The notes under the pieces: generated by a model
What the model was told of the DNA's origin: nothing
The model's input: the letters and a program-made list of their open reading frames with translations, nothing else
Database searches by the model: none
NCBI RefSeq assembly: GCF_000264295.1
Contig: NZ_AJXT01000004.1
Coordinates: forward strand, 186,001-250,000
From: Rhodanobacter spathiphylli B39
GTDB lineage: Bacteria; Pseudomonadota; Gammaproteobacteria; Xanthomonadales; Rhodanobacteraceae
Length of the DNA: 64,000 nt
Direction: 5' to 3'
Program-made: the position numbers and the translations under genes
In this document: piece by piece, positions 10,078 to 19,458 of the stretch
Layout of the letters: every line of letters starts with the position of its first letter
How positions within the stretch are numbered: the stretch's first letter is position 1

Positions 10078-11166
10078 ATGAGCCGCGCCACCGTTGCCAC
10101 CATCCATCTCGGTGCCTTGCGTCACAACCTGGCGCGGCTGAAGGCGCTGGCTGCGCCGGCGCAGGTGATGGCCGTGGTCAAGGCCGATGCCTACGGGCAT
10201 GGACTGGAACGGGTCGCACGTGCGCTCGACAGCGAGGCCGATGCCTTCGCCGTGGCGGCGCTCGGTGATGGCCTGCGCCTGCGCGCTGCCGGACACCGCC
10301 AGCGCATCGTGGTGCTGTCCGGTCCGGACAGCGCCAGTGACATCGCCGAGATGCAGCGGCTCCAGCTGGAGGCGGCGATCCATCATGACGTCCAGTTGCA
10401 GTGGCTGGCCGGGGCCGACGCCGCGCGCGGACGCCTGCGCGTCTGGTTGAAGGTCGACAGCGGCATGCACCGGCTCGGCTTCGCGCCCGCACGGGTGGCT
10501 GAGGTGCACGCGCGGCTGGCCTCGATGACGGGTGTCGATCCGGAAATCGGCCTGCTGACCCACTTCTCCGACTCCGAAGTGTTCGGTGGCGGGCAGACGG
10601 CAGCCCAGGTCGCGTGTTTCAACCGGGCCACGCAGATGTTCGGCGGCCCACGTTCGCTGTCCAATTCCGCCGCCGTGCTCGGCTGGCCCGAGGCGCGCGG
10701 TGACTGGGTGCGCACGGGCGGCCTGCTTTACGGCTTGTCCGTCGTGGAAGGCAGCAGCGGCGAAGACTTCGGCTTCCGTCCCGCCATGACGCTCTCCACG
10801 CGGCTGATTGCGATCAACCGCATCGGCAAGGGCGAGCGCATCGGCTACAACGGCACTTGGACCTGTCCCGAAGACATGCCGATCGGCGTCGCCGCCGTCG
10901 GCTACGGCGATGGCTACCCGCGCAGTGCCGCCGCGGGCACGCCGGTACTGGTCGGTGATCGACGGGTGCCGCTGATCGGCCGCGTCTCGATGGACCTGAT
11001 CACCCTGGACCTGCGCAGCGTGCCGGGGGCGAAGATCGGTGATCGCGTGGTGCTGTGGGGACCGGAGCTGCCGGTGGAAATCATCGCCGCGCAATCGGCC
11101 ACGATTTCCTATGACCTCACCTGCGGCATGACGCGCCGGGTGCTGTTCGTCGAAGACGAGCATTGA
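10078..11166 (+). CDS. alr: alanine racemase
   Basis: A 362-residue PLP-dependent racemase supplying D-alanine for peptidoglycan. The PLP lysine is Lys35 in VVKADAYGHG, and the acid-base tyrosine lies in RIGYNGTW. Other family blocks are VDSGMHRLGF and GRVSMDLI. It follows dnaB by 19 bases and is probably co-transcribed. The catabolic paralogue DadX cannot be excluded by sequence, but the dnaB neighbourhood favours the biosynthetic enzyme. Confidence 0.95.
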   Translation: MSRATVATIHLGALRHNLARLKALAAPAQVMAVVKADAYGHGLERVARALDSEADAFAVAALGDGLRLRAAGHRQRIVVLSGPDSASDIAEMQRLQLEAAIHHDVQLQWLAGADAARGRLRVWLKVDSGMHRLGFAPARVAEVHARLASMTGVDPEIGLLTHFSDSEVFGGGQTAAQVACFNRATQMFGGPRSLSNSAAVLGWPEARGDWVRTGGLLYGLSVVEGSSGEDFGFRPAMTLSTRLIAINRIGKGERIGYNGTWTCPEDMPIGVAAVGYGDGYPRSAAAGTPVLVGDRRVPLIGRVSMDLITLDLRSVPGAKIGDRVVLWGPELPVEIIAAQSATISYDLTCGMTRRVLFVEDEH

Positions 11167-11280
11167 TCGATCGGTCCGCGTTCGAAGACGAAGGCTGACA
11201 GCGTGGCGCGCGTTGCCGTCTCGCGGTTTGCGATGGCCGCAGGCTAAGCTTCCCGCATCGCATCCCGCTGGAAAACTTTC

Positions 11281-12666
11281 ATGGCCAAGGCCAAGACCGC
11301 CTACGTCTGCACCGAATGCGGCGCCGAGCACAGCAAGTGGCAGGGCCAATGCATCGAGTGCGGGGTGTGGAACACGCTCAGTGCGATCGTGCTGGAGCCG
11401 GCCACGGCGGGCAAGTCGTCGGTGGGTGCGCAGCGTTCCAGCTATGCCGGCGCTGCTGCCGGCTCGCCGAAGATCACGCCGTTGACGGAGGTGATGTCGA
11501 CCACCGAGGCGCGCACGCTGACCGGCATCGGCGAACTCGACCGCGTATTGGGCGGCGGGCTGGTGCAGGGTTCAGTGGTGCTGATCGGCGGCGATCCCGG
11601 CATCGGCAAATCGACCCTGTTGCTGCAGGTGCTGGGCACCCTGGGCCTGCAGTTGCCCAGCGTCTACGTCACCGGCGAGGAATCGCTGGCGCAGGTCGCC
11701 TCGCGGGCGCAACGCCTGGGCCTGTCGCTGGACCCCTTGCGGGCGCTGGCCGAGACCTGCATCGAACGCATCCTCGAGCAGGCGATGACGACCCGGCCGA
11801 AGGTATTGGTGATCGATTCGATCCAGACCATCTGGACCGAGCTGCTCACCGCGGCACCCGGCTCGGTGTCGCAGGTGCGCGAGTCCGCGGCCAAGCTCAC
11901 CCGCTTCGCCAAGGAGACCGGCACGTCGGTGTTCCTGGTCGGTCACGTCACCAAGGAGGGCGGCATCGCCGGCCCTCGCGTGCTCGAGCACATGGTCGAT
12001 GCGGTGCTGTACTTCGAGGGCGAATCGGGCAGCCGCTTCCGCGTGCTGCGCGCGTTCAAGAACCGCTTCGGCGCCGTCAACGAACTGGGCGTGTTCGCGA
12101 TGTCGGACAAGGGGCTGCGCGAGGTGCCCAACCCGTCGGCGATCTTCCTGTCCTCGCATGCTGGGCCGACCTCGGGCAGCGCGGTGATGGTCACCCGCGA
12201 AGGCACCCGGCCGCTGCTGGTCGAGGTGCAGGCGCTGGTGGACCAGTCCTCGCTGGGCAATCCGCGCCGGGTCACGCTGGGACTGGAGCAGAACCGCCTG
12301 GCGATGCTGCTGGCCGTGCTGCATCGGCACGGCGGCGTGGCCGCGTACGACCAGGACGTGTTCGTCAACGTGGTGGGCGGCATTCGCGTGCAGGAAACCG
12401 CGGCCGACCTGCCGGTGCTGCTGGCGGTGCTGTCCAGCTTGCGCGATCGGCCGTTGCCCGAGCACATGATCACGTTCGGCGAGGTGGGACTGTCTGGCGA
12501 GATCCGCCCGGTGCCCAATGGCGAGGAACGCCTGAAGGAGGCGGCGCATCACGGATTCAGGCGTGCCATCGTGCCGAAGGCCAACACGCCGAAGAACGGC
12601 AGGGTCGGCGAGATGGAGGTGGTGGGTGTAGAGCGTCTGAGCGAGGCGATCGACGCCTGCCGTTGA
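11281..12666 (+). CDS. radA: DNA repair protein RadA (Sms)
   Basis: A 461-residue RecA-like branch-migration protein in recombinational repair. The N-terminal C4 zinc finger is complete (Cys10, Cys13, Cys24, Cys27). The ATPase has Walker A GDPGIGKST, the RadA-specific motif KNRFG in FKNRFGAVNELGVF, and a C-terminal Lon-protease-like domain containing GGIRVQETAADLPVLLAV. It ends 7 bases before the convergent cytochrome-assembly gene. Confidence 0.97.
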   Translation: MAKAKTAYVCTECGAEHSKWQGQCIECGVWNTLSAIVLEPATAGKSSVGAQRSSYAGAAAGSPKITPLTEVMSTTEARTLTGIGELDRVLGGGLVQGSVVLIGGDPGIGKSTLLLQVLGTLGLQLPSVYVTGEESLAQVASRAQRLGLSLDPLRALAETCIERILEQAMTTRPKVLVIDSIQTIWTELLTAAPGSVSQVRESAAKLTRFAKETGTSVFLVGHVTKEGGIAGPRVLEHMVDAVLYFEGESGSRFRVLRAFKNRFGAVNELGVFAMSDKGLREVPNPSAIFLSSHAGPTSGSAVMVTREGTRPLLVEVQALVDQSSLGNPRRVTLGLEQNRLAMLLAVLHRHGGVAAYDQDVFVNVVGGIRVQETAADLPVLLAVLSSLRDRPLPEHMITFGEVGLSGEIRPVPNGEERLKEAAHHGFRRAIVPKANTPKNGRVGEMEVVGVERLSEAIDACR

Positions 12667-12673
12667 GCGCGGT

Positions 12674-13471
12674 CTATACCGGGCGGTGCAACACCAGCTC
12701 CAGCACCGCCTTGCTGCCGAAGAACGCCAATACCAGCACGGCCATGCCGATCAGGGTCAGGTTCACCGCGCGCGAGCCGCGCCAGCCATGCCGCCAGCGT
12801 CCGTAAAGCAGCACGCCGAAGACCAGCCACGCCACGATGGACAGCACGGTCTTGTGCACCAGGTGCTGGCCGAACAGGTTGTCGACGAACAGCACGCCGG
12901 TCAGCAGGGTCAGCGAAAGCAGCACGAAGCCGGCGCTGATCAGGCGGAACAGCAGGGTTTCGGTCAGCGTCAGCGGCGGCAATGCGCGCAACCAGCGGCC
13001 GAACTGGCGATGCCGCAAGGCCCGTTCCTGAATGGCCAGGAGGATCGCCAGCACGGCGGCGATCGACAGCACGCCAAAGGCGACCAGCGCCACCGTGACA
13101 TGCAGCTTGATCTGCCAGTCCATCGACTGTGGCAGGGTGGGCGGGGCCAGGAAGCTGTCCACCGCCACCAGGGCAGCGGTCAGCGGAAACACGATGACGC
13201 CCAGCGCGGCGACCGGGCGCGAGGCATTCACCAGCAAGGTCAGCGCAGAGACGACGAAGGCGACCAGGGACAGGGCGGCGAAGAAATGCAGGTCCAGCGC
13301 GCCTCGGTGAATGCCGAGCAGGATGCCGGCATGCAGCAACACGGCCACCCCGGCCAGGCCAAGTGCCAACCGGTTCAGCGGCTGGCCGCTGCCCAGCAGC
13401 GGACGGGCGAGCACCCCCGCCGCGGCGAGGTAGAGCACGATGGCGATCAGTGCAAGCAGGTGTGTGGTCAT
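12674..13471 (-). CDS. CcsA/YpjD-family cytochrome c assembly membrane protein
   Basis: A 265-residue polytopic inner-membrane protein with about eight hydrophobic helices. It belongs to the CcmC/CcmF/CcsA haem-handling family; the tryptophan-containing WQIKLHVTVALVAFG and the conserved histidines in LHFFAAL and HLVHKTVLSIVAW are visible. In proteobacteria this gene is typically found next to ffh, as here, and its exact role is poorly defined. The start was taken at MTTHLLAL rather than an ATG six codons upstream. Divergent from ffh. Confidence 0.8.
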   Translation of the reverse strand: MTTHLLALIAIVLYLAAAGVLARPLLGSGQPLNRLALGLAGVAVLLHAGILLGIHRGALDLHFFAALSLVAFVVSALTLLVNASRPVAALGVIVFPLTAALVAVDSFLAPPTLPQSMDWQIKLHVTVALVAFGVLSIAAVLAILLAIQERALRHRQFGRWLRALPPLTLTETLLFRLISAGFVLLSLTLLTGVLFVDNLFGQHLVHKTVLSIVAWLVFGVLLYGRWRHGWRGSRAVNLTLIGMAVLVLAFFGSKAVLELVLHRPV

Positions 13472-13532
13472 AGCCCGGCAGTGTCGCACAGGCCCTTGCC
13501 GGCTTGCATGCCAAGCTGGTCGCCGCGTCCGT

Positions 13533-13538
13533 TATAAT
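13533..13538 (+). promoter_or_regulatory. -10 element of the ffh promoter
   Basis: A perfect TATAAT (13533-13538) lies 28 bases before the ffh ATG in the 95-base divergent gap. No good -35 sits at 17 bases; TTGCAT (13504-13509) is 23 bases away. Transcription would start near 13545. Confidence 0.5.
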
Positions 13539-13566
13539 CGGCCCTTTCCCGTTTGCCGGTTCCGCC

Positions 13567-14949
13567 ATGTTCGAGTCACTCAGCCAACGTCTTTCCACCA
13601 CCATCAACCGCCTGCGTGGCCGCGGCCGGCTGACCGAGGAGAACATCCGCGAAGCGCTGCGCGAAGTGCGCATCGCGCTGCTTGAGGCGGACGTGGCGCT
13701 GCCGGTGGTGCAGGCGCTGATCCAGCGGATCAAGGTGCGCGCGGTCGGTCAGGACGTGGTCAAGAGCCTGTCGCCGGGCCAGGCACTGATCAAGGTGGTC
13801 AGCGACGAGCTGACGGTGGTGATGGGGGCGGCCAACAGCGAGCTGAATCTGGCCCAGCAGCCTCCGGCGGTGGTCCTGATGGCTGGCCTGCAGGGCGCCG
13901 GCAAGACCACCACGGTGGCGAAGCTGGCGCGGCTGCTGACCGAGCGCAAGAAGAAAAAGGTGATGGTGGTCAGCTGCGACGTCTACCGTCCGGCGGCGAT
14001 CGAGCAGTTGCGGACGCTGGCCGAGCAGGTCGGGGTGAAGTTCTTCCCGTCCGAGGCGGGTCAGGACCCGGTGGCTATCGCGAAGGCCGCCGTGGCCGCG
14101 GCGCGCCGCGAAGTGGTCGACGTGCTGATCGTCGACACCGCCGGTCGCCTGCACGTGGACGAGGCGATGATGGCCGAGATCAAGGCCTTGCATGCCGCGA
14201 TCACCCCGATCGAGACCCTGTTCGTGGTCGACTCGATGACCGGCCAGGATGCTGCCAACACGGCCAAGGCATTCAACGAGGCGCTGCCGCTGACCGGCGT
14301 GGTGCTGACCAAGACCGACGGTGATGCCCGCGGTGGCGCTGCGCTGTCGGTGCGCTACGTCACCGGCAAGCCGATCAAGTTCCTGGGCGCCGGCGAAAAG
14401 AGCGACGCGCTGGAACCGTTCCATCCCGATCGCCTTGCCCAGCGCATCCTCGGCATGGGCGACGTGCTGTCGCTGGTCGAGGAAGTCGAGCGCAAGGTCG
14501 ATCAGGACAAGGCGCAGAAGCTCGCCCAGAAGGTGATGAAGGGCAAGCGCTTCGACCTGAACGACATGAAGGACCAGCTGGAGCAGATGGGCAACATGGG
14601 CGGTCTGGCCGGCCTGATGGACAAACTGCCTGGCGTTTCGAGCCTGCCGGACAGCGTCAAGTCCAAGGTCAACGACGGCGAGATGAACAAGATGATCGCC
14701 ATCATCAATTCGATGACCAAGAAGGAACGCCGTCATCCCGATCTGCTGAACGGCTCCCGTCGCGCCCGCGTGGCGCGCGGGTCCGGTACCCAGCCGGCCG
14801 ACGTCAACCGGGTGCTGAAGCAGTACATGCAGATGGAAAAAATGATGTCCAAGCTGTCCAAGGGCGGCACCAAGGGCCTGATGCGCCAGATGCGCGGGGC
14901 CATGAAGGGCATGGGCGGCATGGGCGGCGGTCTGCCTCCGATGCGCTGA
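13567..14949 (+). CDS. ffh: signal recognition particle protein Ffh
   Basis: A 460-residue SRP54 GTPase that targets nascent membrane proteins with 4.5S RNA. The N domain precedes the G domain with G1 GLQGAGKTTT, G3 DTAGRLHVDE and G4 TKTDGDARGG; the DVYRPAAIEQL insertion-box motif is present. The methionine-rich M domain follows, ending in a Gly/Met-rich tail. An in-frame extension upstream is excluded because the TATAAT box lies in it. Confidence 0.97.
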   Translation: MFESLSQRLSTTINRLRGRGRLTEENIREALREVRIALLEADVALPVVQALIQRIKVRAVGQDVVKSLSPGQALIKVVSDELTVVMGAANSELNLAQQPPAVVLMAGLQGAGKTTTVAKLARLLTERKKKKVMVVSCDVYRPAAIEQLRTLAEQVGVKFFPSEAGQDPVAIAKAAVAAARREVVDVLIVDTAGRLHVDEAMMAEIKALHAAITPIETLFVVDSMTGQDAANTAKAFNEALPLTGVVLTKTDGDARGGAALSVRYVTGKPIKFLGAGEKSDALEPFHPDRLAQRILGMGDVLSLVEEVERKVDQDKAQKLAQKVMKGKRFDLNDMKDQLEQMGNMGGLAGLMDKLPGVSSLPDSVKSKVNDGEMNKMIAIINSMTKKERRHPDLLNGSRRARVARGSGTQPADVNRVLKQYMQMEKMMSKLSKGGTKGLMRQMRGAMKGMGGMGGGLPPMR

Positions 14950-14958
14950 GGGCGGGAA

Positions 14959-15037
14959 GTGAGTGAAGAGGAGTGAGAAATGAGAGAAGTGCGCCGGAGC
15001 TGCTGCTTTCTCTCTCTTCTCACTCCTCTCCACTCAC
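14959..15037. repeat. GTGAGTG-type inverted repeat, copy 1
   Basis: The left arm GTGAGTGAAGAGGAGTGAGA (to 14979) matches the reverse complement of the right arm at 15017-15037 in 20 of 21 positions, around a 37-base loop. It lies between ffh and rpsP. A second copy surrounds the end of sufE at 28017-28095. The structure is typical of non-coding mobile palindromes but has no U-tract. Confidence 0.8.
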
Positions 15038-15145
15038 CTTTGCCCCAAAACTCTTCCCTTTTCCCGAAAAACCGCTAAAATGCCCCGTTTACCGCGCACG
15101 GCTCTCGTGTGCCTGCCGCCGGTTCGGCAATTCTGGAGTTTTACC

Positions 15146-15400
15146 ATGGTCAAGATTCGTCTTTCGCGCGGTGGCGCCAAGGGCCGTCCGTTCTACCACG
15201 TCGTCGTGACCGATCAGCGCAACAAGCGCGACGGCCGCAACATCGAGAGCGTCGGTTATTACAACCCGGTTGCGTCGGGCAAGGACAAGCGCCTTGAGCT
15301 GAACGTCGAGCGCGTGAAGGAATGGGTTGGCAAGGGCGCCCAGCTGACCGACAAGGTCGCTGCCCTGGTCAAGGAAGCCGGCAAGCAGCAGGCTGCCTGA
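15146..15400 (+). CDS. rpsP: 30S ribosomal protein S16
   Basis: An 84-residue bS16 with the standard start [20 protein letters not shown] and the [11 protein letters not shown] block. GGAG lies 8 bases before the ATG. First gene of the conserved rpsP-rimM-trmD-rplS operon; a -10-like TAAAAT is at 15076-15081. Confidence 0.98.
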   Translation: MVKIRLSRGGAKGRPFYHVVVTDQRNKRDGRNIESVGYYNPVASGKDKRLELNVERVKEWVGKGAQLTDKVAALVKEAGKQQAA

Positions 15401-15402
15401 AC

Positions 15403-15918
15403 GTGACCACGGCCGGTCGACGCGTCCTGATCGGGCGCATCGTCGGCCTGTATGGCGTGCAGGGCTGGCTCAAGATCGAATCCTGGGCCGAGCCGCGCAT
15501 GCGGATCTTCGACTACCAGCCGTGGCTGCTCGGTGCAGCGCCCGGTGCGGAGCTGGAGATCACCGGAGCGAAGGGTCGCCTCCAGGGCAAGGGCATGGTG
15601 GCCCAGTTGCCCGGGATCGACGATCGGGAAAAGGCGGCGGCGCTGATCGGTACCGACATCCATGTCGCCCGTGAGCAGCTGCCCCCTCCGGCGAAAGACG
15701 AGTATTACTGGGTCGATCTCGAGGGACTCGAGGTCGTCACCACGCAGGATGTGCAGCTGGGGCGGGTGAGTCACCTGTTCGCCACGGGTGCCAACGATGT
15801 GGTGGTGGTCCGGGACGGTGCGCGCGAGCGCCTGATTCCCTTCATCCAGGGTTCGTATGTGCGTTCGGTGGACTTGTCCGCAGGGCGCATGGTGGTGGAC
15901 TGGGATCCCGAATTCTGA
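15403..15918 (+). CDS. rimM: 16S rRNA processing protein RimM
   Basis: A 171-residue ribosome-maturation factor for the 30S head domain, where it binds S19. The start is GTG at 15403, two bases after the rpsP stop, giving [22 protein letters not shown], the family N terminus. The PRC-barrel C-terminal half contains [11 protein letters not shown] and ends with the family's VDWDPEF. Confidence 0.95.
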   Translation: MTTAGRRVLIGRIVGLYGVQGWLKIESWAEPRMRIFDYQPWLLGAAPGAELEITGAKGRLQGKGMVAQLPGIDDREKAAALIGTDIHVAREQLPPPAKDEYYWVDLEGLEVVTTQDVQLGRVSHLFATGANDVVVVRDGARERLIPFIQGSYVRSVDLSAGRMVVDWDPEF

Positions 15919-15953
15919 CGTCGCCGTTTTTGCGGACCAAAGGATCAAGGATC

Positions 15954-16727
15954 ATGCGCATCGACGTCGTCAGCCTGTTTCCCGACTTCGTGCGCCAGTG
16001 TGCCGAGGTCGGTGTGGTGGGACGCGCGCAGCAGCGCAAGCTGCTCCAGGTGGAAACCTGGAACCCGCGCGACCATGCCATCGACAGGCATCGCAGCGTG
16101 GACAGCAGCTCGTATGGCGGCGGTCCGGGCATGGTGATGATGATCGAGCCCTTGCGCACGACCTTGCAGGCCATGCGCGAGGCGGCACCGGAGCCGGTGC
16201 ATCTGGTTTATCTCAGTCCGCAGGGAGCGCGGCTGACGCAGGGCAGGGTGGAGGCGCTGGCGAAACTGCCGCGCATCGGCCTGCTCTGTGGGCGTTACGA
16301 AGGTGTGGACGAGCGTCTGCTGGCGCACGAGGTCGACGAGGAGCTTTCCATCGGCGATTATGTGCTGTCCGGCGGCGAGCTCGCCGCGGCGGTGATCATC
16401 GACGCGGTGGGGCGCTTGCAGGATGGCGCGTTGAACGACGCGGCGTCGGCCGAGCAGGATTCATTCTCGAATGGATTGCTCGATTGCCCGCACTATGCAA
16501 AACCGGTGCAGGATGCACTGGGTTCGGTACCGGAAGTGTTGCTGTCCGGTGACCATGCGGCGATTGCCCGCTGGCGCCTCAAGCAATCGCTGGGACGGAC
16601 CTGGTTGCGCCGCCCGGACTTGTTGTCACGGCATGGACTGGATGCAGTTTCCCGGGCCTTGCTGGATGAATTCCGTCGTGAACATTCCCTGCGGGGACAA
16701 CCACGGCAAGACGATGCGGCCGAATGA
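15954..16727 (+). CDS. trmD: tRNA (guanine-N1)-methyltransferase TrmD
   Basis: A 257-residue SPOUT methyltransferase making m1G37 in tRNAs and preventing +1 frameshifts. The trefoil-knot SAM site is visible in [13 protein letters not shown] and [14 protein letters not shown], with the family N terminus [12 protein letters not shown]. The start at 15954 is preferred over an ATG eight codons upstream on family grounds. It lies 35 bases downstream of rimM in the rpsP operon. Confidence 0.97.
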   Translation: MRIDVVSLFPDFVRQCAEVGVVGRAQQRKLLQVETWNPRDHAIDRHRSVDSSSYGGGPGMVMMIEPLRTTLQAMREAAPEPVHLVYLSPQGARLTQGRVEALAKLPRIGLLCGRYEGVDERLLAHEVDEELSIGDYVLSGGELAAAVIIDAVGRLQDGALNDAASAEQDSFSNGLLDCPHYAKPVQDALGSVPEVLLSGDHAAIARWRLKQSLGRTWLRRPDLLSRHGLDAVSRALLDEFRREHSLRGQPRQDDAAE

Positions 16728-16769
16728 CCGCAACATTGCTTTCGATTTAAGTGAACCGACAGGTGCGCC

Positions 16770-17174
16770 ATGAACAAGATCATTGAACAGTTTGAATCCG
16801 AGCAGATCACCCGCCAGCTGCCGGAATTCGGCCCCGGCGACACCGTAGTCGTGAACGTCAAGGTGAAGGAAGGCAATCGCGAGCGCGTGCAGGCTTTCGA
16901 GGGCATCGTCATCGCCCGTCGCAGCCGCGGCCTGCATTCGGCCTTCACCGTGCGCAAGATCTCGCACGGCACCGGCGTGGAGCGGGTGTTCCAGGCGCAC
17001 AGCCCGGCCATCGACTCGGTGTCGGTCAAGCGCAAGGGCAAGGTTCGCGGCGCCAAGCTGTATTACCTGCGCGGCCTGGAAGGCAAGGCTGCGCGCATCA
17101 AGGAAGACGTGGCCGCCGCCGCTGCCGCCAAGGCGAACGCCAAGGCCGCCGCTGCTGCCGCCGCCGCCGAGTAA
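16770..17174 (+). CDS. rplS: 50S ribosomal protein L19
   Basis: A 134-residue bL19 with the standard core ([19 protein letters not shown] and [14 protein letters not shown]) followed by an unusual alanine-rich tail of about 20 residues ([18 protein letters not shown] pattern), which makes it longer than the usual ~115 residues. Last gene of the rpsP operon and followed by a strong terminator. Confidence 0.97.
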   Translation: MNKIIEQFESEQITRQLPEFGPGDTVVVNVKVKEGNRERVQAFEGIVIARRSRGLHSAFTVRKISHGTGVERVFQAHSPAIDSVSVKRKGKVRGAKLYYLRGLEGKAARIKEDVAAAAAAKANAKAAAAAAAAE

Positions 17175-17200
17175 TTCCGGCACTGCGCGGTTGCGCTTGA

Positions 17201-17230
17201 AAAACCCGCGGATCACTCCGCGGGTTTTTT
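17201..17230. terminator. terminator after rplS
   Basis: CCCGCGGA (17205-17212) pairs with TCCGCGGG (17217-17224) around loop TCAC, with AAAA before and TTTTTT after. Because both flanks carry the tract it can act on both strands, but the FimX-like gene ends 50 bases to the right, so it may serve that gene as well. Confidence 0.9.
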
Positions 17231-17280
17231 GTTGCCTGCCGTCTGCGCGGGCTCGCCGGGCGCCCCGGTGAGCGCCAGCA

Positions 17281-19323
17281 TCAGTCCAGCCGCTGCGGGA
17301 TCTGCAGGAAGTTGCCCTGCACGAAGTCCACCCCACAGGCGAACAGCAGCGAGGTGCTGGTCGCGTCCTCGACCCATTCGGCAATCGTCTGGCGCTTCAA
17401 TTCGTGAGCCTGCTGGCAGATCTCGGTGATCTTCTTCTGGCTTTCCGGGTGCTGCGGTAGATCGGCCATGTAGCTGCGGTCGATCTTCAGATAGTCCGCA
17501 TCGATGTGGTTGAGCAGCTGGAACGAGTTGAGGCCTGAACCGAACTGCTCCAGTGCAAAGCGTCCGCCGATCTTCTTCCAGCCCTTGAGGAACTCCTGCG
17601 CCGGGCGCAGCAGGGTCATGATCTTGCTTTCCGTCATCTCCAACACCAGCTGACCGCGCTTCAGCCCCGCCTGTCCCAGCCGCTGGCCCAGCCATGGCAG
17701 CAGGCTTTCATCCTGCAGCGAGGCGGCCGTGAGCTTGACGAAGAAGGTGGTCTGCTGGCCCTGCTTTTCGCGTTGCTGCAGGGCCGTGATGGCCTGGTCG
17801 AGCACCCAGCGGTCGATGGCTGCGGTGAGGTTGTGCTTTTCGGCGATCGGCATGAAGAAGCCAGGCAGCACCTCGCCCTGCGGACCGTTCATGCGCAGCA
17901 GGATCTCGGAATACTCGCCCTCGACGTCCTGCAGGCTGATCGTCTGCTGGTGATACAGCACCAGTCCCTCCCCGGTCAGCGCCTTCTGCAGCAGTTCCAG
18001 CCAGTGACGATCCTTTTCCGCATCCGCCTTCTCGCGTGCCGCCGGGTCGTGCAGCTCCACCTGGCTGCCACCCAGGCTCTGCGCCGTGCGCAAGGCATGG
18101 CTGGCCTGGTTGAGCAGCGATTCCGCGTTGGCGTTCTTCTCGCCGAGCAGGCTGCCGCCCACGCTGGCGGTGACCGTGATCGAACGGCTGCCGGCGTCGA
18201 AGATCTCGCTGCTGATGCTGTGTTGCAGCTTGGCGATCCACTCGCGGACATCGTCGTCGGTGCGTGAATCGAGCAGCACGCCCAGGGTGTGTTCGGCCAG
18301 CATGCCGGCCACGTCGTCCGCTCCCAGCAGCATGCGGATGCGGTCGGCGAAGCCGGACAGCAGCTCGTCGGCCTTGCCCAGGCCGATGCCGCTGACCAGC
18401 GAGGCCCAGTTGTCCGGTTCGATCAGCAGCAGTGACTGCCCCTTCTTGCCCTTGGCTGCGGCGGTGACCGCATCGTCCACCTGCGCCAGCATGTGCGAGC
18501 GGTTGTACAGCCCGGTCACCGGGTCGCGCTGCAGCTGCTCCATCACGGCAGGGTCGACCATCTGGCGGCGGAACACGATCTGCAGGCAGCGCTCGCCCTC
18601 GAACGTGGCGGGGGTGAACTCGACCGTGGCGTCGAAGCGGGTCTCGTCGGCGCGGCGCGCGCGCAGGGTGAGCTGCGCGGGGAACTTGCCCTGGTGCGCC
18701 TGCCCCTTGAGCAGCGCCTTCATCTCGTCGGCGTTCGCCGCGTCGACCATGTCCAGCAGCGGCAGGCCGAGCAGGTCGTCGAAGCTGTCGTAGCCGAAGG
18801 TGTCCAGATAGGACTGGTTGGCACGCACGTGCATGCCTTCGTGGACGTAGGCGATCGCATCGGTGGATGAGTCCAGCAGGGCGTCGCAGCGGCGCTCGGT
18901 CTCGCGCAGCGCGGTGTGCAGCCAGCGAACCTGGCGGCGCGTCTGCAGGGCATCGAACTCGCGCTTGAGCACGGCGATCAGCTGCTTCGGATGGTTTCGC
19001 GAGGCGACCCCGCGGGCGCCATGCACGAACAGGTCGGCGACCTGTTCGCTTTCCATCTCGTTGACCAGGGCCAGCAGCGAAAAGTCGCGTCCATACGCGT
19101 CCAGCACCTTCATCGCCTCGTCCAGGCTGATCGTGGTGACGGCCGGGTCGAACATCACCAGATCCGGCTCCAGCTCGTTCACCGCCGCCTGCATCTGCTC
19201 GACATTGGTGGCGCGTGCGGGCCGCACGGCGATGCCGCTGTTGCGCAGCAGGCTGATGATCTGTTCGGCCTCTTCGAGCGAGCTTTCGACGAAGAGAATC
19301 TTGATGACGTATTCTTTTTTCAT
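17281..19323 (-). CDS. fimX: FimX-like c-di-GMP effector with degenerate GGDEF and EAL domains
   Basis: A 680-residue protein with FimX architecture: a receiver-like domain (1-125, start MKKEYVIKILFVESS matching FimX of Pseudomonas), PAS (about 150-270), GGDEF (about 275-430) and EAL (about 440-680). The GGDEF signature is lost (LAEHTLGVLL in its place). The EAL motif reads EILLR, and the catalytic DDFG block is LEQFGSG, so synthase and phosphodiesterase activity are both unlikely. FimX proteins bind c-di-GMP through such an EAL domain and promote type IV pilus assembly. A 17-codon upstream start (19374) is possible but lacks family support. Confidence 0.8.
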   Translation of the reverse strand: MKKEYVIKILFVESSLEEAEQIISLLRNSGIAVRPARATNVEQMQAAVNELEPDLVMFDPAVTTISLDEAMKVLDAYGRDFSLLALVNEMESEQVADLFVHGARGVASRNHPKQLIAVLKREFDALQTRRQVRWLHTALRETERRCDALLDSSTDAIAYVHEGMHVRANQSYLDTFGYDSFDDLLGLPLLDMVDAANADEMKALLKGQAHQGKFPAQLTLRARRADETRFDATVEFTPATFEGERCLQIVFRRQMVDPAVMEQLQRDPVTGLYNRSHMLAQVDDAVTAAAKGKKGQSLLLIEPDNWASLVSGIGLGKADELLSGFADRIRMLLGADDVAGMLAEHTLGVLLDSRTDDDVREWIAKLQHSISSEIFDAGSRSITVTASVGGSLLGEKNANAESLLNQASHALRTAQSLGGSQVELHDPAAREKADAEKDRHWLELLQKALTGEGLVLYHQQTISLQDVEGEYSEILLRMNGPQGEVLPGFFMPIAEKHNLTAAIDRWVLDQAITALQQREKQGQQTTFFVKLTAASLQDESLLPWLGQRLGQAGLKRGQLVLEMTESKIMTLLRPAQEFLKGWKKIGGRFALEQFGSGLNSFQLLNHIDADYLKIDRSYMADLPQHPESQKKITEICQQAHELKRQTIAEWVEDATSTSLLFACGVDFVQGNFLQIPQRLD

Positions 19324-19458
19324 GGGGCGTGCGGCAGTCCGGTGGTCATCGCGGGCGGTTCGGGGGTCGGACATGGCCTTCTTCGGCCATTCGTGTTTGT
19401 AACGGATTCCGCCTGCAGCCGCCAGCAGGAAGCAGCGTAAAGGTGACGGCGGCGGGCT

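Noticed and set aside
17101-17174. Alanine-rich end of rplS as a frameshift artefact
   Set aside because: The frame is open with normal codons to the stop and a good terminator follows; Ala/Lys tails on L19 occur in this order.
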